Source: RGIG995 sp045635765 (lineage in GTDB: Bacteria; Bacillota; Clostridia; Oscillospirales; UBA644). Taken from it: a stretch of DNA of 64,000 bases. The stretch is from the NCBI GenBank assembly GCA_045635765.1, contig JAZTWH010000011.1, positions 1 to 64,000 on the forward strand, given 5' to 3'. The notes below the pieces were generated by a model. The model was not told where the DNA came from, ran no database searches, and worked only from the letters and a program-made list of their open reading frames with translations. Position numbers and translations under genes: made by a program. Below are positions 15,983 to 24,451 of this stretch, one piece after another (position 1 is the first letter of the stretch; every line of letters starts with the position of its first letter).

Positions 15983-17812
15983 ATGAAGCGGTGTTCCGTT
16001 CTTTTGTGCTTCCTTCTGTCCTTTTTTTTGTTGGGGGGGATTCTTCCCTCTCCCAAAACCGAGGCCCAAGACAGCGTCCCCGCCGGCTGGACGGGGATTT
16101 ACGACCGGGCAGGGCTGGAGTCCATTTCCGCCGCCCCGGGGGGCAATTACATATTGATGAACGATATTGACCTTTCCGCCGGCCCTTGGCAGGCCCTTTG
16201 CTCCCAGGACGCCCCCTTCACCGGGACCTTGAACGGCAACGGCCACACCGTTTACGGCATGACCGTCTCCGATTCGGTGGACGGGTGCGGATTGTTTTCT
16301 TACCTGTGCGGAGGTACCGTCCAGTCCTTGACCGTCTCCGGCACATCCTCCGGCCCCATCGCCGGGATTTTGGCCGGAAAGATCAGCCGGGGCACCGTGA
16401 AGGATTGCTCGGTCAGCGGCCGGGTCAATTCCTCCTTTTTCGGAGGCGGCATTGCCGGGCAGATCTCCGGCTCTTCGGTGACCCTCTCGGGGTGCCATTC
16501 CCGGGTAACCCTTTCGGGAACCGGTTCTTCTGCGGGAGAATTGGTTTTGGGAGGGATTTGCGGCGGCGTCTACGGCACGGGGCAGGTCTTTTCCGACTGT
16601 ACCTTTTCCGGGGAGTTATCTCCCCAGGGGCCGGTGGTTAACGCCGGCGGCATTGCCGGACTCCTTGAGGGCGGAGCCGACGGGGTCATTACCGTTCTTG
16701 AAAGTCATTCTCAGGGAACCCTTTCTCTTTCTTATACCGAATCGGCCTGTGTGGGCGGCATTGCCGGACGGATCGGCAATGGAACGGTCACCCTTTCCCG
16801 CTGTACCTTTACGGGGGATTGGAGGGATTCGGACTGCCGGGGAGTTTTATCCCTGGGCGGCATTGCGGGCCGGGCCGAATCTGCCGGGCAGATCGTGGTG
16901 ACCCAATGCTCCTCTTCCGGGAGCCTGACCGGGGTGAGCCATTCAGATTTCTCCTATTCCGACGGCTACCGTTGCACGGGCTGTTCCGCCTTACTGGGCT
17001 CGGTCGGGACCTCCAACGGCGGAACTGTCGCGGTCCAGCGGGACCTTGAGGTGGACTATTCGGCGTATGTAGGCGGAATCGTGGGAGCAAGCATCGCTAA
17101 TGGGGGCACGGTAAAGGTATCCCAATGCTCCTCCTCCGTCTTTCTCACCGGCTCCGGGGCACCGCTGATGATGGGCGGCATTGTCGGGATGAATCGGGCC
17201 GATGCCGGTACGGCCTTGATCGAAGATTGCTTTTCCGGGGGAAGGATCACCGATTCCTCTCCCGTTCACGGGGAGATCGCCTCTGCCCACGGGGGCATCG
17301 CCGGATTCCACGGCGGAACCGGACGGGCGGAGCTGACCCGATGCTTTTCCTCCTGCGAGTTGCAGGTGGATTACCCCTTAGCCGACGGTGCCATCGCCGG
17401 AATCGTCAGTGCTTTTTACGGAGATTCCATTGCTTCCCCGGATCCCAATGCCGTCAGCGTCAACGCCTGTTATACCTGGACGGGGGTTCGGGATGCCTAC
17501 GGGATTCCCTTGACGGGGACACAGGTTTCCGACCCCTCCTCCTATGAAGAATTCGATTTCCTCTCCGTCTGGAAGATGGACTCCGGGTCCGGGACCCCCA
17601 GACCCCAGTCCTCCGCCTTGGCTGAGGCTTCGGCCCTCCCGGGCGATGTCGACGGAAACGGCCGGATCACCCGACATGACGGGGTGCTTTTGGCCCGCTA
17701 TTTGACGGGGAATTCCCCTCTGACCGAGGCCCAAAGGCAACGGGCCGACCTGAATGGCGACGGGGCCCTGAATTCCCTGGACACAGCCCTGATTCTCCGC
17801 CGGGCCTCATAA
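15983..17812 (+). CDS. Secreted GLUG-repeat protein with C-terminal dockerin
   Basis: This 609-residue protein has an N-terminal signal peptide (hydrophobic core LLCFLLSFFLLGGIL). A beta-helix-like body follows, rich in repeats of the form VGGIAGRIGNGTVTLSRCTF, which match the GLUG motif seen in adhesins and secreted bacterial proteins. The last 60 residues form a dockerin: two calcium loops, DVDGNGRITRHDG and DLNGDGALNSLD, each followed by a helix with LLARYL or LILRR. A dockerin implies docking to a cohesin, none of which is encoded here. ATG at 15983 is chosen over 15965 because AGGAGGG lies 6 nt upstream. No catalytic domain was recognised. Confidence 0.88.
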   Translation: MKRCSVLLCFLLSFFLLGGILPSPKTEAQDSVPAGWTGIYDRAGLESISAAPGGNYILMNDIDLSAGPWQALCSQDAPFTGTLNGNGHTVYGMTVSDSVDGCGLFSYLCGGTVQSLTVSGTSSGPIAGILAGKISRGTVKDCSVSGRVNSSFFGGGIAGQISGSSVTLSGCHSRVTLSGTGSSAGELVLGGICGGVYGTGQVFSDCTFSGELSPQGPVVNAGGIAGLLEGGADGVITVLESHSQGTLSLSYTESACVGGIAGRIGNGTVTLSRCTFTGDWRDSDCRGVLSLGGIAGRAESAGQIVVTQCSSSGSLTGVSHSDFSYSDGYRCTGCSALLGSVGTSNGGTVAVQRDLEVDYSAYVGGIVGASIANGGTVKVSQCSSSVFLTGSGAPLMMGGIVGMNRADAGTALIEDCFSGGRITDSSPVHGEIASAHGGIAGFHGGTGRAELTRCFSSCELQVDYPLADGAIAGIVSAFYGDSIASPDPNAVSVNACYTWTGVRDAYGIPLTGTQVSDPSSYEEFDFLSVWKMDSGSGTPRPQSSALAEASALPGDVDGNGRITRHDGVLLARYLTGNSPLTEAQRQRADLNGDGALNSLDTALILRRAS

Positions 17813-17965
17813 CGGCTCAAAACAAAACACCTCCGTGCCGTCCCCGGCATTGCCGGGCAGCTTAGCCCGGACACCGACACGATTAAGCCCCGTCCCTGCC
17901 GGACCTTTTGACCACCCCGGCGGCCGTCACGAGAGTAAATTATTTTACGAAACCGAGGATGTCGT
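17813..17965 (+). other. Spacer with G/C hairpin
   Basis: It contains the hairpin CCCGGC ATT GCCGGG (17843-17857) and other G/C-rich inverted segments but no T-run. I looked for a cyclic-di-GMP aptamer and did not find its conserved blocks. Confidence 0.4.
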
Positions 17966-20026
17966 ATGAAATTGAAAAAGCGTGCTATAACACTTTTCTT
18001 GAGTGGGATTCTGTTTCTCAGCCTTTTGGTTCCTCTTCGGGGGCAGACCACGTCGCTGAGCGTTGCGTCGTCTCTGCAAACGGGGGAATACGTTTTTGTT
18101 CTTCCCCAGATTCAGCCTACGGGATGGAGTCACGGCGATTATTATATGCGGGCGGAACGGGCCGTCAATCCCGGGATGCGGTTTGCGGAGTTCAATATCA
18201 ATTTTCCCAACTCGCTCACCTATTGGAAGGTGACGAGAATTTCCGCCAGCCAATGTACGGTGCAGGACCCCTCTAAGGGAGAAAACGGATATTTGAACCT
18301 CAGTGCCCAAGGGGGGCTGGTCTTTGGGCCAAAGCAAAATTTGAATTACAGTTTTAGCGAAGGAAAATTTAAATTTTACGTGGTAGAGGGCGGAGTGACC
18401 TATTACATCCGCTTTACCAATCGCACCAACAACGAGCCCCGGTTCCACTGTGGGGCCGACGATTCCAGCACGGCCTTTTATTTGTACCAAAAAGAGACCT
18501 TGGCCACCTCCAACGACGCCGACCGTCCTCTGCCCACGGAGGATCCGCTGTTGACCGTTGCCTGCATTTCCGATCTGCACGCCGATTATGGATTGCAGAG
18601 CCGTTCTCCGTACGTTCGAAATTGTGTGATTACCACCCTTCGTCGGATCGGTGCGGAGGAAGATGCGGACATTGTCCTGTTTGGCGGAGACAATACCTCC
18701 GATAATGCGGGGTTGTCGGAACGGGGAGGCTGGTCCTATCAGACCTATCAAAAGGTTATTGCTGCGTATGGGACCTTGGCCGGCGAGGCCACCGAATCGG
18801 GCCGTTCCCTTTGGGCTGCGGGCAATCACGATTATCAAGCAGGAGAAGATGACGGATACGATTCCTACGCCGGCTACGAATCCATTATGAAAGAGGGCTG
18901 TGGCGACCCCATCTCCGTCTATCGGCAAAAGGATGACCGAACCTTGTCCGATCAGCGGTACCCCGATTACATAATGGGGCTTCACTATAACGTGGAAGGC
19001 TTCGACTTTATTGTCTTGAACGCCCCCTATTCCAAGGCTTTGTGCTATTCCACCGGCACGCTCCAATGGCTCAGAAACCGTTTGGCCGCCATCGGGGAAG
19101 ACCGCACCGTATTTTTGTTGACCCATTATCCTTTTGATGCACAGCAACTTACCGTTCCCGATTACGGGCTTTCCGGGGAACAGTATACGGCCATGAAGAA
19201 CGTTCTGCAGAATTATCCCAACGTGATTTATCTGTACGGCCACAACCACGGCAGAAATGATTCGGTGTATATCTCTCAGGATACCTTTGAGCGAATTGAT
19301 TTTTATACCAAAAGCGGAAAAGTGGTCAACAACCGAAACGTGATCCCCACATCCTTTATCACCTCCTTTATGGGGTCCATGTCGTACTACCGAAATTCCC
19401 TCGATCCAGATACCCTTTCTGCCCAGGATCCCCAGATCGTTCAGGCCTTGATGATCTACGTGTACCGGGATCGGATTGTGTTCCAGATGAAGAATTACGG
19501 CAGCCACAGCAGTCACGCCAATCGGATTCTGAAGCCCTGGACTGTCATGCGGGATGTGGCCGGATCCTTGAATTTGGAGGATGATTCTTCTTCCAATCCC
19601 TCTACCGATTCATCCGGGTCTTCCAATTCCAACCCCTCCCAGGGGTCTCAATCTTCCCAGGGAACGCCCACCGACTCCCAGGGCGGAGCCGGAGGAAGTC
19701 TTTCTTTGGGCAGCACCGACGGTGCCCAAGGCGGGACCACGGGAGACCTTCCCGGCGGCGGAACGGATTCCTCTCAGGGAGGAATGACCCAGTCAGGATC
19801 CTCCGACACGACCCATGAACCCCAAGACGGAACGGGGACGGGAAATGACGGCACCGGAAATGCCGGATTCGGAACTCCGGGAGCCGGGGACGAGGCTGTT
19901 TTCAGCGTTGCCGGGGTGATGATGGCCGTGGCTGGGGGCGTGATCGCTCTGGGTGGTCTTGGTACCTTGAGCTTCGTACTTGTTCGGATGTGGAAGAAGG
20001 ATCGGGAGGACCCCGATGGTCAGTAA
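17966..20026 (+). CDS. Secreted, membrane-anchored calcineurin-like metallophosphoesterase
   Basis: This 686-residue protein has a signal peptide (residues 1-26), an N-terminal beta-rich region of unclear type (about 30-180), then a metallophosphatase domain whose five motifs are all visible: ISDLHAD (residues 201-207), FGGDNTSDN, AGNHDYQ, LLTHYPFD and YGHNHGRND. A linker of about 85 residues rich in Ser, Gly, Thr and Gln follows, then a hydrophobic helix and the basic end VRMWKKDRED. This suggests an enzyme held at the outer membrane face through a flexible stalk across the wall. The substrate is unknown. The ATG has only a moderate ribosome site, GAGGATG. Confidence 0.87.
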   Translation: MKLKKRAITLFLSGILFLSLLVPLRGQTTSLSVASSLQTGEYVFVLPQIQPTGWSHGDYYMRAERAVNPGMRFAEFNINFPNSLTYWKVTRISASQCTVQDPSKGENGYLNLSAQGGLVFGPKQNLNYSFSEGKFKFYVVEGGVTYYIRFTNRTNNEPRFHCGADDSSTAFYLYQKETLATSNDADRPLPTEDPLLTVACISDLHADYGLQSRSPYVRNCVITTLRRIGAEEDADIVLFGGDNTSDNAGLSERGGWSYQTYQKVIAAYGTLAGEATESGRSLWAAGNHDYQAGEDDGYDSYAGYESIMKEGCGDPISVYRQKDDRTLSDQRYPDYIMGLHYNVEGFDFIVLNAPYSKALCYSTGTLQWLRNRLAAIGEDRTVFLLTHYPFDAQQLTVPDYGLSGEQYTAMKNVLQNYPNVIYLYGHNHGRNDSVYISQDTFERIDFYTKSGKVVNNRNVIPTSFITSFMGSMSYYRNSLDPDTLSAQDPQIVQALMIYVYRDRIVFQMKNYGSHSSHANRILKPWTVMRDVAGSLNLEDDSSSNPSTDSSGSSNSNPSQGSQSSQGTPTDSQGGAGGSLSLGSTDGAQGGTTGDLPGGGTDSSQGGMTQSGSSDTTHEPQDGTGTGNDGTGNAGFGTPGAGDEAVFSVAGVMMAVAGGVIALGGLGTLSFVLVRMWKKDREDPDGQ

Positions 20027-20111
20027 TTTTTTTGAGTGGTGAGAATGTCCCGGGGAAGGGGCGTGCCCATTCCCCCCCCCTGCTATAAGAAACCCGACGG
20101 GGTCAGAAAGG

Positions 20112-20795
20112 ATGGAAACTGTGGATTCGGATAAGAAAAAAATATTGGAGCCGGTCACGGCCTACACCGAAGGGGTCTGGGAAGACGAAGAAATGCTTCG
20201 GCAACTGGACGGTTATCTGCAGATGCAGCATATCTACAACGCCGCCATTCGGGAAGTTACCACAAAGCTGCAGATTTTGGATGAAGAATTTCAGTGCCGT
20301 TACGACCACAACCCCATTCACCATATGGAATCCCGACTGAAAACGCCCCGATCCATCGTGGGGAAGCTCCGACGGCGGGAAGAAGAGATCAGTGCGGAGT
20401 CGGCCCGACGCCATTTGACCGACATTGCCGGAATCCGGGTCGTTTGTTGCTATATCGAGGATGTTTACCGCATTGCGGAGTTGTTGTTGCATCAGGACGA
20501 CGTGACGCTGATTCGGAAATCCGATTATATCAAGGAACCGAAGGAAAACGGATATCGGTCCTTGCATTTGGTGATTCAGGTCCCCGTGTATCTCTCCAAC
20601 CGCACGGAACGGGTTCCCGTGGAGGTCCAGATCCGCACCGAGGGGATGGACTTTTGGGCCAGCCTGGAGCATCAGATGCGGTACAAATCCGTCCGCCCCG
20701 TTTCCCAAGATCTTCAGAAGCAATTGCGGGAATGTGCGGAAGATTTGGCGAGAATTGACGTTAAGATGCAAAAAATTTATAAACACCTTCAATAA
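20112..20795 (+). CDS. Small alarmone synthetase (RelQ/YjbM type GTP pyrophosphokinase)
   Basis: This cytoplasmic enzyme transfers pyrophosphate from ATP to GTP or GDP to make (p)ppGpp. The 227-residue length and the lack of HD hydrolase, TGS and ACT domains identify a stand-alone synthetase. Conserved parts are HMESRLKTPRSIVGKL near residue 73, the segment ITDIAGIRV-like LTDIAGIRVVCCY near residue 105, YIKEPKENGYRSLHLVI near residue 139 and VEVQIRT near residue 171. The ATG at 20112 sits immediately after AAAGG, so GTG at 20121 is a possible true start with better spacing. A terminator follows that overlaps the next gene's ribosome site. Confidence 0.93.
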   Translation: METVDSDKKKILEPVTAYTEGVWEDEEMLRQLDGYLQMQHIYNAAIREVTTKLQILDEEFQCRYDHNPIHHMESRLKTPRSIVGKLRRREEEISAESARRHLTDIAGIRVVCCYIEDVYRIAELLLHQDDVTLIRKSDYIKEPKENGYRSLHLVIQVPVYLSNRTERVPVEVQIRTEGMDFWASLEHQMRYKSVRPVSQDLQKQLRECAEDLARIDVKMQKIYKHLQ

Positions 20796-20837
20796 AAAAC
20801 CTCCTCCGTGTCATACTAAGAGCACGGAGGAATTTTT
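20795..20837 (+). terminator. Terminator of the alarmone synthetase gene overlapping the next ribosome site
   Basis: CCTCCGTG (20805-20812) pairs with CACGGAGG (about 20823-20830), with A-rich sequence before and ATTTTTT after. The 3' arm GGAGG is also the ribosome site of the amidohydrolase starting at 20839. Confidence 0.8.
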
Positions 20838-20838
20838 T

Positions 20839-21996
20839 ATGGATTTTTTAACGCGAGCCATGGCCATGACGCCGGTCCTGACGTCCTTTCGACGCCGGTT
20901 TCACAATTGCCCGGAGATTGGTTTTGATCTTCCCCGGACAAAAACGCTGATTTTCGAGCAATTAAAACGAATGAGGCTGTCGCCTCAAATGATAGGAAAG
21001 GGAAGCATCGTGGCGGACCTGGGCCCCCCGCAACGGGAAGGCGGGGTTCTTCTCCGGGCCGACGTGGATGCGTTGGCCATTCCCGAAGAGGCAGACGTCC
21101 CCTTCCGGGCAACCAACGGACGGATGCACGGCTGCGGGCACGATCTGCACGGGGCTATGCTTTTGGGTGCGGCGGCATTGTTAAAGGAGGTGGAATCCTC
21201 CCTGCCCCGCCGGGTCCGATTGTTGTTTCAGCCGGCCGAGGAAACCTTGGAGGGGGCGGCGGATGCCATATCCGCAGGAGTATGTGACGGCATTTCCTCT
21301 GCGTATATGCTCCACGTAACGGTCAACACCCGTCTGCCCGCGGGAACGGTAATCCTTCCCCCTTCGGGGGTCATTGCCCCCGGGGCGGACTTTTTTGAAA
21401 TTACCGTCCACGGCAAGGGATGTCACGGGGCGGACCCGGCCTCGGGCATCGACGCTCTGTCCACGGCGGCCCGAATTTTGTTGGGATTGCAACATCTGCC
21501 TTCCCGGGAATTCCCTTCCGGGGCTCGGGGAGCCCTGACCGTGGGAGCCCTCCGGGGCGGAGAGGCGTTCAACGTCATCCCCGACCGGGCCCTGCTTCGG
21601 GGAAGTCTGCGATGCTTTGAGGATGACCTGAGACAGAGTCTGAAAACCCGCGTGGAAGAGATTTCCCATTCCGCAGCCCGGGCTTTCCGGGCAAGGGCAG
21701 AGGTGTCTTTTCCCGTAAGTTGCCCCTCCCTCATCAACGACCCGGCCCTGCGTAATGCACTTCCGCACCCCCTGAGCCGGGCCTTGGGAAAGGAGCGGCT
21801 TTTCGTGGTCGACGCCTCCGACGGAGTGGCAGGCTCCGAGGACTTTGCGGAAATCTCCCGAAAAGTCCCGGCGGTAATGCTGGCCCTCGCCGCCGGTGAC
21901 CCCGGGGTTTCCCTGCATCACCCCAAAATTATTTTTGACGAGGCCGCATTGCCCTACGGTGCCGCCACCTTAGCCACCATCGCTACGCTCTCATAG
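20839..21996 (+). CDS. M20-family amidohydrolase (N-acyl-amino-acid or hippurate hydrolase type)
   Basis: The 385-residue enzyme shows the canonical metal-site motif MHGCGHDLHGAMLLGAA near residue 95, preceded by LLRADVDALAIPEE. The bridging glutamates lie in FQPAEETLEGA near residue 133, and the C-terminal region has GSEDFAEISR. Members hydrolyse N-acyl amino acids or related amides in the cytoplasm. The open frame extends further upstream, but ATG at 20839 follows GGAGG by 8 nt and gives a normal N terminus. Its ribosome site lies in the 3' arm of a terminator-like hairpin, so expression may depend on read-through. Confidence 0.92.
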   Translation: MDFLTRAMAMTPVLTSFRRRFHNCPEIGFDLPRTKTLIFEQLKRMRLSPQMIGKGSIVADLGPPQREGGVLLRADVDALAIPEEADVPFRATNGRMHGCGHDLHGAMLLGAAALLKEVESSLPRRVRLLFQPAEETLEGAADAISAGVCDGISSAYMLHVTVNTRLPAGTVILPPSGVIAPGADFFEITVHGKGCHGADPASGIDALSTAARILLGLQHLPSREFPSGARGALTVGALRGGEAFNVIPDRALLRGSLRCFEDDLRQSLKTRVEEISHSAARAFRARAEVSFPVSCPSLINDPALRNALPHPLSRALGKERLFVVDASDGVAGSEDFAEISRKVPAVMLALAAGDPGVSLHHPKIIFDEAALPYGAATLATIATLS

Positions 21997-22076
21997 CTTT
22001 GGCACCATCATCGCCAAAAGCCTTGGTAATTCGCTAGGGCATCATCGCTACCAAAGGATTTGGGAATTATTGTCTT

Positions 22077-22236
22077 CCGCTAACGGGCTTGGGCGTTGCG
22101 GTCGCCCTCTAACAGCCTTGAGCGTCGCGGTCGCCCGTTAGCAACCTTGGGGGCGTGGTCGCCCGTTAGCAACCTTGGGCGTCTTGGCTGCCCGCTAACA
22201 GCCTTGGGCGTCGCTGTCGCCCTTTAACAGTCTTGG
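22077..22236. repeat. About six 28-29-bp degenerate tandem units
   Basis: Units carry AACAGCCTTGGGCGTCG or variants and CGGTCGCCCGTTAGC. They lie between the convergent M20 and htrA genes, after the M20 stop codon. Confidence 0.88.
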
Positions 22237-22265
22237 TTATCAGGGCTTGGACATCATTATTCCTT

Positions 22266-22312
22266 GCAAATTTTGGCAGTTATGAATTTTGGCAGTCATG
22301 AATTTTGGCAAC
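22266..22312. repeat. Three 16-bp tandem units
   Basis: GAATTTTGGCAGTCAT-like units occur three times in a row, next to the longer array and before the terminator. Unit sequence is unrelated to the neighbouring array. Confidence 0.8.
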
Positions 22313-22325
22313 GGGGGGGCAAATG

Positions 22326-22374
22326 AAAAACCCGGATGCGGCGTGGTTGGACACGTTGCATCCGGGGCTTTTTT
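22326..22374. terminator. Bidirectional terminator between M20 and htrA genes
   Basis: CCCGGATGC (22331-22339) pairs with GCATCCGGG (22358-22366), flanked by AAAAA and TTTTTT. Confidence 0.85.
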
Positions 22375-22384
22375 AAGGGGGGGA

Positions 22385-23683
22385 TTACTGTTGGGTCAGC
22401 TCTTCCAGAATCAGCTGGGTGGTGTGGACGGCGTTGTTGCGGACGTAGGTGATCTCCATGGAATCCCCGATCTGCATGCTGCGGATCACTTCCTTCAGCT
22501 GGTCGATGGATTCGATGTTGATTTCTCCGGCCTTGATAATGATGTCACCCTGCTTGAGGCCTGCCTTATCTGCGGGTCCGCCCACGACGACGGAGAGGAT
22601 GTAGGCACCCTTCGAATTTTCGGTTTCGTAGGTGGCTCCCGAAATGCCGATGCCGGGACGGGAAACCCTGCCGGTGTTCATGATCTCTTCTGCCAAGGGG
22701 AGGACCTTGTCGATCTGCAGGGCAAAGCCCAGGTTTTCGTAGGTTCCGGAAATTTTAATGGAGTTGATGCCGATGATCTGTCCGTACACGTTCACCAAGG
22801 GGCCGCCGGAGTTCCCGGAATTGATGGCGGCGTCGTGCTGAATCAAGTCCAGGGTAAAGCCCAATTCGGGGAAATTCAACCCCTTCCGCAACGCAGAGAC
22901 CATGCCCTCCGTTGCCGTATAGGACAGATTGACGTCGTAGGGAGTGCCGATGGCAATGACGTAATCGCCGGGTACCACCTTGGAGGATTCTCCGAATTCT
23001 GCCGGAGTCAGGCCGGTGGCCTTGATCTTAATGACCGCCGTATCCGATTCGGTATCGAATCCGATCAACGTTGCGGGATAATTGTTTCCCTGATAGTCCG
23101 TGACCGAAAGGGAGGAAGCCCCTTCCACCACGTGGGCATTGGTGAGAATATACCCGTTGTCGGTGTAAATAATCCCGGTGCCGAAGCCTCCCGCTACCTG
23201 CCCCTGGACGACGTCCTTTTCTACCGAGACGGTAACCACGGAGGGGGAGACCTTCTTGATGATTTCCTGGGGCGTCAGTTTGTCCCCTTCTTCCACGTTA
23301 TCCCGGTATTGATACGAGGGGGTGACGCTTTGGGGAATGGCAAAGGCCCCCTGGGAGTTGCTTGCCGCCCAAATTCCGAAAACGCCCAGTAAAAGGGAAA
23401 AGCATACGGCGATAATGGCAACGGCCATCCAGCCCCCGTTTTTCTGCTTCTTGACCGGAGCGGGAGCCGACGGCGTCAACTCACAACCCGCCGGAGCAAC
23501 CGAGGCGACTGCCGTTTCTGCCGGAGCGACTGCCGTTTCTGCCGGAGCAACCGAAGTAACTGTCGGAGGAACTGCCGTTGCCGTCGAAGCGGACTCCGGA
23601 GCGAGGGGGTCTTTGGGTGGTTGGGGGAGGTGGACAGTCCGTTCCATGGAGGAGGTTTCGGGGGAAAAATCGAAGGGTTCCAT
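22385..23683 (-). CDS. HtrA/DegP-like trypsin-family serine protease with PDZ domain
   Basis: This envelope quality-control protease has 432 residues. A cytoplasmic N-terminal tail of about 80 residues is rich in Ala, Pro, Thr and Glu and contains 7-residue repeats (PAETAVA). One membrane helix follows (about 86-106), then a protease domain with the triad His184 (TNAHVVEG), Asp214 (ESDTAVIKI) and Ser292 (GNSGGPLVN), and a PDZ domain from about residue 335 (AYILSVVVGGPADKAGLKQGDI). The topology places the protease outside the membrane. Start: ATG after GGAGAG. The leader contains an imperfect hairpin (about 23729-23764). It is the last gene of the minus-strand block. Confidence 0.94.
   Translation of the reverse strand: MEPFDFSPETSSMERTVHLPQPPKDPLAPESASTATAVPPTVTSVAPAETAVAPAETAVASVAPAGCELTPSAPAPVKKQKNGGWMAVAIIAVCFSLLLGVFGIWAASNSQGAFAIPQSVTPSYQYRDNVEEGDKLTPQEIIKKVSPSVVTVSVEKDVVQGQVAGGFGTGIIYTDNGYILTNAHVVEGASSLSVTDYQGNNYPATLIGFDTESDTAVIKIKATGLTPAEFGESSKVVPGDYVIAIGTPYDVNLSYTATEGMVSALRKGLNFPELGFTLDLIQHDAAINSGNSGGPLVNVYGQIIGINSIKISGTYENLGFALQIDKVLPLAEEIMNTGRVSRPGIGISGATYETENSKGAYILSVVVGGPADKAGLKQGDIIIKAGEINIESIDQLKEVIRSMQIGDSMEITYVRNNAVHTTQLILEELTQQ
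23490..23590 (-). repeat. In-frame 21-bp repeats in the htrA N-terminal tail
   Basis: The 21-bp unit encoding PAETAVA is repeated directly, with shorter variants on each side (VAPAE, SVAPAG). They expand the cytoplasmic tail before the membrane helix. Confidence 0.75.
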
Positions 23684-23866
23684 ATAAAAGCTCTCCTTTG
23701 AGAAAAATTGGCAAAGTCGTCGGAAGCGACCGCCGTGCTTACCTTAGCAAGGGGTAAGGTCGGCGATCCTTTCCGTAGGAAGTATAATTGAACTCCCGTA
23801 ATGTTATCATAACCCAATTTCTTGGGCTTCCTTTGACATAAATTCGGGAATTTTATGGGAAGACCT
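23684..23866 (-). other. Leader region of htrA
   Basis: It holds an imperfect stem (GCTTACC with GGTAAGG, near 23733-23757) and an AT-rich part near 23780-23830. I could not fix a consensus promoter. No gene seen. Confidence 0.4.
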
Positions 23867-24448
23867 TTACAAAATATCCCAGCGGGTCAGGTGGTATTGG
23901 AGGCAATCCGCCGTATTGCCCCGCAGGGAGATATACCCGGGGAGGGTTTTCTGGTATCGGTATCCGGCTTTTTCCAGGACCCGCAGGGAGGGGGCGTTGT
24001 CCGGATGACAGATGGCGATGATCTCGTCCATCCGCAGGACCGTCAGGGTGTAGATCCCCAACGCCTTCACGCACTCGGTGGCGTACCCCTGGCCCCAGCA
24101 CTTGCGGGAAAGCCAGTAGCCGATTTCGGCAGAACGGTGAAAAAAATCAATTTTATTCAAATGAATCAGCCCCAGGACCTTGGCGTCTTCTTTTCGCTCC
24201 ACCGCCCATTCGGTGCAAAGGCCGTGGTCCAGTTGGTTTTGAATATTTTCAACCATCTGGAGGGTCTCCTGCCGATCGTAGGGCCCCCAGGGCTCGTATC
24301 GGGTCACCCTTGGGTCGCCGGTGGCCTCCCATAGGTCGTCTGCGTCGGCACGGAATACTTTTCGGAGGCGAAGGCGGTCGGTTTCAATGACCGGGTAGGG
24401 GTCCATCAAACGGGAAAACTCTCGTTCAAACTGTTTTTCCGGCTTCAT
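23867..24448 (-). CDS. GNAT-family N-acetyltransferase (RimJ/RimL-like)
   Basis: This 193-residue acetyl-CoA-dependent transferase has the RimJ/RimL-type opening VIETDRLRLRKVFRADADDLWE, the core strand VLGLIHLNKID, the acetyl-CoA-binding stretch IGYWLSRKCWGQGYATECVKAL near residue 112 (Q/R-x-x-G-x-G/A motif as GQGYAT), and NAPSLRVLEKAGYRYQ near residue 152. Homologues acetylate ribosomal proteins, antibiotics or small amines; the substrate is not predictable. It starts 4 bp after the stop of the VanY-like gene, in the same transcript. Confidence 0.88.
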   Translation of the reverse strand: MKPEKQFEREFSRLMDPYPVIETDRLRLRKVFRADADDLWEATGDPRVTRYEPWGPYDRQETLQMVENIQNQLDHGLCTEWAVERKEDAKVLGLIHLNKIDFFHRSAEIGYWLSRKCWGQGYATECVKALGIYTLTVLRMDEIIAICHPDNAPSLRVLEKAGYRYQKTLPGYISLRGNTADCLQYHLTRWDIL

Positions 24449-24451
24449 GTG

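Noticed and set aside
17820..17940. Cyclic-di-GMP riboswitch before the metallophosphoesterase
   Set aside because: G/C hairpins are present, but the conserved aptamer blocks are missing on both strands.
17945..19516. 523-residue minus-strand frame opposite the metallophosphoesterase
   Set aside because: Shadow frame; the plus strand carries a signal peptide, five phosphoesterase motifs and a membrane anchor.
20734..20838. Longer N terminus for the M20 amidohydrolase at 20839
   Set aside because: The upstream part overlaps the alarmone synthetase gene and a terminator; ATG at 20839 has a GGAGG site.
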